Positions 56,900 through 64,000 of a stretch of DNA of 64,000 bases are shown here, piece by piece. Position numbers and translations under genes: made by a program. Below the pieces are notes generated by a model. That model made no database searches and had not been told where the DNA came from. It saw nothing but the letters and a program-made list of their open reading frames with translations. The DNA is from Lunularia cruciata (Eukaryota > Streptophyta > Marchantiopsida > Lunulariales > Lunulariaceae). Location: assembly GCA_948567375.1 (NCBI GenBank), contig OX419760.1, positions 1,178,001 to 1,242,000 on the forward strand. Direction: 5' to 3'. Numbering within the stretch: the first letter of the stretch is position 1; each line of letters begins with the position of its first letter.

Positions 56900-59800
56900 A
56901 GGATCTTTCTTCGTTTTGAAAGTTATCAAGCGGGAGTCCTCGGTGTCTAGGGTATCTATTAACGTGGCATCCTCACCTGAGTCGGATCTTGAAGTTGAAA
57001 TCTGCTACCCCCAAGGAACAAAGAGCTCAACGAAAGAATGTGTTTTAATTCTTCTTAGGTATGAGAATCCTAATTACATTGGAGAGATCTACTATTACAA
57101 CTAGAAATGTAATTAGCTTCTGTCTAGTAAAGTGAAAACGTAAGTATCTTTTTTGTTTCTAATTAAATCTATTGTTTTACTCAAATTTGATTTCCTTGGT
57201 TGTTAGTGTTCTCGACGGTAAGGGCTTTAGTACCGGAATGTATATCTTCAAGATCATAGTACCGTTTGGACATTCTCTGTCATATCAACTATTGTTCATG
57301 ACAATGTACTTCTTCCTCTTTGTATCTAATTTCAACAAAGTCTTTTTTGATAAAATATTCTTCCAACTTCTATGATATTTTCTCAGATTCTCCTTTTCTA
57401 TTTGACTCGCGTTGGAGATTATAGATGCTCTCTCTTCTGATGAAATATATAATAAAGTCCCCTTATACTGGATCTGTTTTTCTCTTTATCAACTTTTTAT
57501 GGGGTATTTTCGTTTTTAGATCTCTTGGAGATAACATGGACAACGTAGAATCACCGGAATAATAACTAACCAAAAAAAGGTAGAACAGAAGAAGTCATAG
57601 TATTGAAACAACAAAGAAAGACACAGAAAATTCTGACAGGTGTCAAACTCTTCTCTCACTAAATCTCATAAAATATGAACGGGATGAGGCTGCCCCAACA
57701 ACAATGATGTAGATATGAGGTGCAAAACATTAATTTTCAACATTCGTATGATTCAATTGTCATCCTTCATCTTTAATTTTGTATTTAAAGCAATCTCATC
57801 CCTCTCTGCTATATATACAAATAAATGCATCTGAAACATCAACTTCAGGCAACTACACAGTAAAACTAATAAGGAAAAAATAAAATATGCAAACGAGTGA
57901 GTGAAGCCTCGTAAGAATATCAAAGTACTGAAGGTATCCATCTTATCAGTCACATTAAGCAAATTCTAAACCCAAATAAAACAACTTGAATAATTCAACA
58001 TCTGAGATTGGCTACAATCGAACAATTTGAAATCATTTTCGGACTTTTCAACCTATGCAGTTCTCCGACTTGATATTTCCGACAAAGCATATTGCATACA
58101 TTAGCCAATCTATGGGCTCTAAGTAATGTTAGGAAAATAGTGATAACTTGAGATAAAGATGGAAATTAGTATATCCATATGTGGATGAAGAGAAATATAT
58201 ATGTTATTCATATGCAATCAAAAATAAATATGTTTACCTCCCAACTTTCACTATTGTATTGCGATTACTTATATGTTATTTAACATGTGCATTCAATCCT
58301 CAACTAATTTTATATAAATTCTATAATTCTAAGACAAAGGATACCATCAAAGCCCAAAATATTACGAGCAAAAACATAAATACAAACTAACGAATGACTG
58401 GATTCAAAAGTTGTATGAAGAGGGGATCAAAAACTTGAGATTCACTGAAACCAAATAGAATGTTACTCTAAATGCTCCAGTGATTGCTTGTAATGAAGTG
58501 TACTTGTTAACTTCCTAGCCGAGTTATTCCAACTCGTGGAAGATTCTTCATCATCTTACTGTCAAGTGATATGGTACCAGTAATATAGACATATCTATGC
58601 TAATATCCATAGAACATGACTAGTTGACCGGTCCAAAGAGTTCGTTGACGATATACAAACTGTCTTTAATTTCCAAAGTAAAAGCTACAACAAAACTAAC
58701 TACTTATTATTATTTGTTACTAGTTCTTACTATATTAGTTGCCTCAATATATATATATATACAGAGGTTCTTGAGTACTTTACTAGACAACCCAATAATT
58801 TCGAATGTTCATCGATGCCTCTCATATATTCCTATATAACAGTAACTATTACAGTTTTTTTTTTAATAGTGGGTCCCATGTATCGAACTAATTGGGCAGT
58901 GATTAAAATATAAATGAAAAATATTAACTTTGAATTTCGAACTATTTGAGGCGGATGAAGGAAAATTTTCATGTCCGCGTTCTTAGTGAAGGAAAACTTC
59001 CAGCTATAGTCCAAAATTTTCACGACATAACGAATTATGTAAATTGATAGAGACCAGAAATATTGGGCGTACTTCTAATAATTCCTCATCTTTAGGAATA
59101 TTTGAGTAAAACAACAGTTGTGGAATTTATTTATGATTTCTAAATTACAATTTTAACAAAAGTTTTCTATTTTGTAAGTGCAAATTATTGCACTCACATG
59201 TACAATTAACCGCATCATTGTGTTGTCTTGCTTCAAATATATGTATACATTTGAAATATTGACAAATTATTTTTCCTTTCTTTTCCAATCCAATTTTGGT
59301 TGTCTTTGATTGGAAGTATTTGTAGGTTGTATTGGTTTTCATATATTCTGTGCTATGCTACCAATGAAGCGATAAATTCAAACCAAAGCTGAATATATGT
59401 ATTATCGTCTTCAATCAGGAAAAATAAATTAATATGTACACGTCAATATTCGTAGAATGGACAAGCATGGGAGGATATATAAGACAAATAGAAACTAACA
59501 CTTTATCTTATTTTTAAACTGTCAAAACTGCCGTCACTCCTATCGAAGTGATAAATTAATAATTATGCTTAACATATGAGATGTGAACTTCAAAATATCG
59601 TGATTTTTAGTAAGGCATGTGTTTTTCTGCAAGTTTCTACCTATACACCTCAGCCAAATTATTTCTCAGTATTATTACTTCTAATAATAAACAACATCAA
59701 TAAAATATCTGGATTGAAAAATGCACATCTTCATTTTGAGTACATAAAGAGTATTTAAAGGAATTGATTTGGAAATTTTCTACTAAGCATGAATAAGTGA

Positions 59801-62600
59801 AGTTATGATATACATAAAATGACTTTCATATATAATTAGAGAACAACAGCTTTTATTTGTTGAATTTATGTCGTACATGAAGACCTTGACTTTTATTTAT
59901 TTAAGAGATTTATACACAAATTTAAGAGATACATATACACTATTAGATTTGTTTACCAAATTCATATTAGATATATAACACAATATTATGGTTTTAAACA
60001 TATTACAAGATATGTACATATATAAAAAAGTAACAAAAGCTCTTAAGGAAAATTATTTTACTATCATAAAATTATATCTATGGATAATTTTAAATGATTA
60101 AAATGACAATACAAATTATTTGACAATATTTTCTCATCTCCTTCGTTAAAAGAAAGTAAATATGCATATATTTTTTACATTTCTCTTCACTATCAAAGAG
60201 AAAAGTTAGTACAGTGAGATACTGCAGATATGTAATATTGCACTATTGCTTAATTTAATACTACATTCTTATTTTCTATTAAAAGAAGTTACAAGTCAAG
60301 AGAAAGAATAAAAAAGTGTACTCATTCTTCAAGTAGAAAAATAGTTATAATACCATGACTATCATCCGTACATATTGAACTAATATCCAATTAAGTTGAT
60401 TTCATTAAAATTGAATTTTTTGTAACTGTGCACTGCTTAACTTTGAATGAAAAGTGTAAAGAGCAAAAAATGAAGTATGATAATAATCAAATAATAACGA
60501 TTGATGTCTCAAAATTGAGTCTTCCAGGACAAAGTATAACTCAAGGTTATAGAAATAATCTATAAAATTAATCAACAGAAACACAATGTAACAATAGTAA
60601 TAGACAAAGACCAGTTAAATTTGATAGTGTGCATACTATCATATCATACAATATCATTATGATTTCTAAGAACAACCTACAATCTTCAAGCTATAGCAAG
60701 TACTATGTAGTAAAAGCATTTATCTTGAGGTCAAGTATCAAAATTTCTGACTTGTTACTTTCACATGTTGCATAAAGATAAATTTTCTTTCTAAGTTAGA
60801 AAATATACACAAGCTTCCATCATACTCAAGTTTTTAGCACTTCAAACCTTCAAAATATAAGTAATTGCTAGTTTTTTATGGTTCATATAAATGCTTTGAG
60901 AAAATTTTCACCCAGATTTATAAGCTATATATTTTTTTTTTGTAAAATTGTGTACAATTATGACAAAATTTGAAAAAATTGTATTTAATGGCTAAGTAAG
61001 ATGAAAAATATGTGAATAAAGCTTATTTAATCACTCTTGTTATAATTTTGAAGGTCATATGTATGTAAAGAAGATTTATTCTTCATTAAAGCAATCATAG
61101 CTTTACACTTATACTTTTAAAATGAAGGATTAGTATGAAAATTAACTTTTATTATCTATTTCTAACATGGTTCATTACCTAAAAGTACATCTTTCTCCAT
61201 GAAATACTTGGATGCAATTTTTGAAGAGATGGATAAGGTGAGTCAAAGGTTGTGATCACCAGAGCATATTCTTATATTGTTGACAGCGAAAAGCTTGAAT
61301 CTTGAATAGTTTTTCAGAATGTTTGAAAACTATTAATATAAATATTTGTTAGTAAATCAAATCAGAATAAATTATAAATTGATTATAGTTTAATATCCTA
61401 AAGTTAACAATTTGAAGGCATCTAAGGATATGTAACCAATGAATGTGAAGGTGTCCAAGGCAATGTAACCTAAGAATCATACATTATGAAGTGCTTACCA
61501 AGATTTAAGCTTGACTATAATTGTGAACCTTACGAGCATTATCATACAACATTTAGATTAAATCAATTTGTTTCTAACAAAGAAAGATCCAACAAAGTGG
61601 TAGAACAATCTTGTACTTGACATATACCTTGCTCTTGAATTAAGATATTTATATAAGTTACAAAATCAAACTCATGAAATAAAATATAATTATTTTATCA
61701 ACTTTATTAACTTCATGTATTATTTACCTTGTATAATTATGAAACTACATATGAATAATAAATTGATGAATAAAAAAGGGGTAATCCAATAATTGCTTCT
61801 GGTCTATCTATATAAATCTAAACCTTTCCAAATATTTAGATACTTAAAACTTTGAAATCTATCAAATATTACAGATTGTAATTTAAGTAAAGACTAAATG
61901 TATTAAAAACAAGGTGAAATTTCACTTTAGACGATTTAATTTACATCAAGATTGATCCATTTTGTTTATATAGCTTGTGTGTTCCATGTTTTTTGGACTT
62001 AAATGTATAAAACATTCTAAAATAACCTTAATGAGTAAGACAAAGTAAGACATCTCTTGCAATTTTATTTGTATAAGGTAGACATAATAACATTCACTTG
62101 CTATATCTTAATAACTTAAGAATTGTAAGTGTTTATTTTTCACTAATATAATATGAAAAAAAGAAGATTGATGTACAAGTCATATGATAGTATAAATAAG
62201 GACTTTTGATAATATTATAAGCTAAGTAGGATCAAATTTTACTACTTACACACTTGCCTAAGAATTTAGTTGGCTTTATCACAAGCTTGGGTTATTTATC
62301 CAAAATCATGAATGTTTACTATTTTACTTTTTATTTTAAAATCTCAACTAATATCAAAGAGTACACTTAATATACAAAAAAATTAACAAGAATTGTAAAC
62401 TTTCATAGGAACATTATGAAAGAAATATAATAGATGATATATTGCTTATGTACTAAGTTTAAAGAGTGTGATATAAATACTTGTGTACTACTTTAATTTG
62501 TTACAATTATAGAGATGTGATGGTTTAAAAATAAACGAGGTAAGAAAGATTCTATGATTCAAAGTTACTTAGTTGACTTCCAATGTTTGGATTTGAAATT
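56900..62600. other. AT-rich intergenic DNA, no gene recognised
   Basis: Short open stretches occur on both strands, but none shows a conserved motif or a length above chance for such AT-rich DNA. A (TA)n run lies at 58748-58763 and a T run at about 58854-58863. No retroelement coding sequence or LTR of families A-D was seen, so this is a different kind of DNA from 1-53580. Confidence 0.5.
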
Positions 62601-63590
62601 TTGAATGGTGAGTGTTTTGAAGCTCAAAATTCAACTCACATCAATTCTTATTTCAACTCTGAAATTGATCAACATCCTTTGGGGGATCTAGCTTAGCATG
62701 CAATTTAGCACCATAATCTGACTTTTGGTTGAACTTGCATTGCCAATTCTACTTACCAAAACTGGCCAAATTGGAGTGTTGAAATTGTCCATATCTTCAA
62801 TCAAGCAATCCAACATCTCATATATTTAAAGTTTGAGAATAGATCAAGGATGTTTCATCCTTGATGCATATACTCATTTGCTTATGTGATGAAACTTCTC
62901 ATACTCCACCTATCAAGACCGCACATTCATCTCTTCTTTTTTTACCTCTTCCTCCTCTTCGTCTCAGGGTTCATTAGATGAAATATCTACTACTGAGGAT
63001 TTTTCTTTGCTCTCTTTGTAGACCATGACACCCACTTCCTTGCATCTATAAACCTCCCAATCTTCTTAAACTACTCATATGCCTCTTTGTAGGTTGGGCC
63101 ATGGCTCTTCTTTCACATGGAAATGTAAAGTATTTATCCAAGTTAAAATAACTCAAGAATTTTTGTCTCTCTTCCTTGCTCAATAGATAGAGCTCCTCTT
63201 TCTTCATTTAATTACTCCATCATTGATTGTGCATGCTAGAAAAACATGTTTTCACAATTGACTCCCTCTCCTTGGTATACACACTTAAATAAAATAGCTC
63301 AACTGAGAGTAAAATAAAGTGTTATTTTGATCTAAACAACTTCATTAGTACACTACAATTACACTTTTGGATGAATTTTGATAGCTCTAGGACAGATCCT
63401 TATAATTTGTTATCTTCCATCCACTACTAGAGAGCCTCTTCTCATTAAACTATTCAACTATCCTCTTATTCATCTCCTTATCTACATCCCCAAATTTGGC
63501 ATTAATAGCAATGCTCGCAATGATTGTTATGTCTAACACAAATACATTTGCACAGTGCTCCTCAATCCACTCATAGGGATTCCCTCAAAG
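62601..63590 (-). other. Possible decayed coding sequence, unknown
   Basis: On the minus strand a run of about 60 codons without stop near 63400-63580 reads GNPYEWIEEHCANVFVLDIT and FGDVDKEMNKRIVE. Further downstream (about 62930-63090) an acidic stretch reads EKSSVVDISSNEP and DEEEEEVKKEEMNV. This may be one decayed protein, perhaps of a transposon, but I do not recognise it. Confidence 0.3.
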
Positions 63591-63591
63591 G

Positions 63592-64000
63592 TACTTTGAT
63601 TCTCTCTCTTTCCTAATTCTTATTCATGTATTGTAGTGTAATACTCTAAGGAGAAGATAACTCTACAAGAGAGAAAACACACATTTCACACTCAATACTT
63701 TGATGCCTCCAAAGGATCATTTTCTATTTATTATATAGCAAAGATGACCCACTCCAAAGAAGCTCCACCCTTAGATCAGATACTTGGATTGGTGACATGT
63801 TAGCAAGCTCCACCCTTAGATTAGTTGTCTTACTTTGATTCTCTCTCTTTCCTTATTCTTATTCATGTATTGTAGTGTAATGCTTTGAGTACAAGATCAC
63901 TATACAAGAGAGGACACACATGTTTCACACTCAATATTTTGATGCATCCAAAGAAGCACATGCTTTTATTAAATAGCAAAGAGGACTTCCTCCAAAGAAG
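63592..64000 (-). repeat. Family B LTR end, tandemly duplicated at the window edge
   Basis: A 240-bp unit (63592-63831) made of about 48 bp of flank (CTTTGATTCTCTCTCTTTCC) plus the first 190 bp of an inverted B LTR is followed at once by a second copy from 63832 that runs off the window. The flank is not a primer site, so this is the outer end of a 3' or solo LTR. Confidence 0.8.

Noticed and set aside
57100-62600. Several ORFs of 60-72 codons in AT-rich DNA
   Set aside because: Lengths are within chance, no motifs are seen and both strands are equally populated.

Overview
This window is a piece of a land-plant nuclear genome, most likely a gymnosperm or another large genome that keeps old repeats. 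The histone H4 at 56233-56544 has the plant residues I60 and R77. Most of the rest is decayed Ty3/gypsy chromovirus sequence with tRNA-iMet-type primer sites and many stops and frameshifts. I see no bacterial, organellar or viral genes, and only one intact gene, the H4.

Four retroelement families (my labels) account for most of the window. Family A is a chromovirus of about 5.4 kb with LTRs of 284-562 bp. It has a copy around 1-9557 (+), a full-length copy at 22483-33915 (+), a fragment at 34098-37284 (+), a full-length copy at 37285-43438 (-), a fragment at 47181-48424 (-) and an isolated LTR at 48425-48836 (+). Family B is a second chromovirus with LTRs of about 600 bp. A complete copy at 24761-31245 (-) is nested inside family A. 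A broken copy lies at 49346-53580 (+), a 5' half at 43800-46352 (-), and isolated or edge LTRs at 9963-10572, 42173-42915 and from 63640 to the window end. Family D is a different Ty3/gypsy lineage with reverse transcriptase at 14226-14990. Segment C is a 2.16-kb unit found twice on the minus strand, at 5897-8055 and 17722-19895; the second copy has degenerate ORFs on both sides.

Layout: 1-9557 is family A broken by a 3.4-kb purine-rich insertion with three minisatellites and by segment C. 9558-16550 holds a solo LTR B, a coiled-coil ORF relic, family D, an LTR-like promoter and a decayed PHD-finger-like motif. 16550-22480 is segment C with its flanking ORFs. 22483-53580 is stacked A and B elements. 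53585-54473 is a decayed PIF/Harbinger transposase. About 54500-57100 is a less repetitive island with H4. 57100-63590 is AT-rich sequence with nothing recognisable, and the window ends in a tandemly duplicated LTR B.

The most noteworthy observations are: (1) family A LTRs carry perfect heat-shock-element spacing (GAA and TTC alternating every 5 bp) in a conserved site and in repeated palindromic modules, suggesting a heat-responsive gypsy element; (2) three of four readable family A integrases share Lys in place of the third catalytic acidic residue; (3) family A carries a 20-residue repeat, varying from one to three copies, between protease and reverse transcriptase; (4) the H4 protein has Phe where Leu22 is nearly invariant, and a 12-bp hairpin lies just after its stop codon. 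All family names and functions rest on reading motifs by eye; no search was run.
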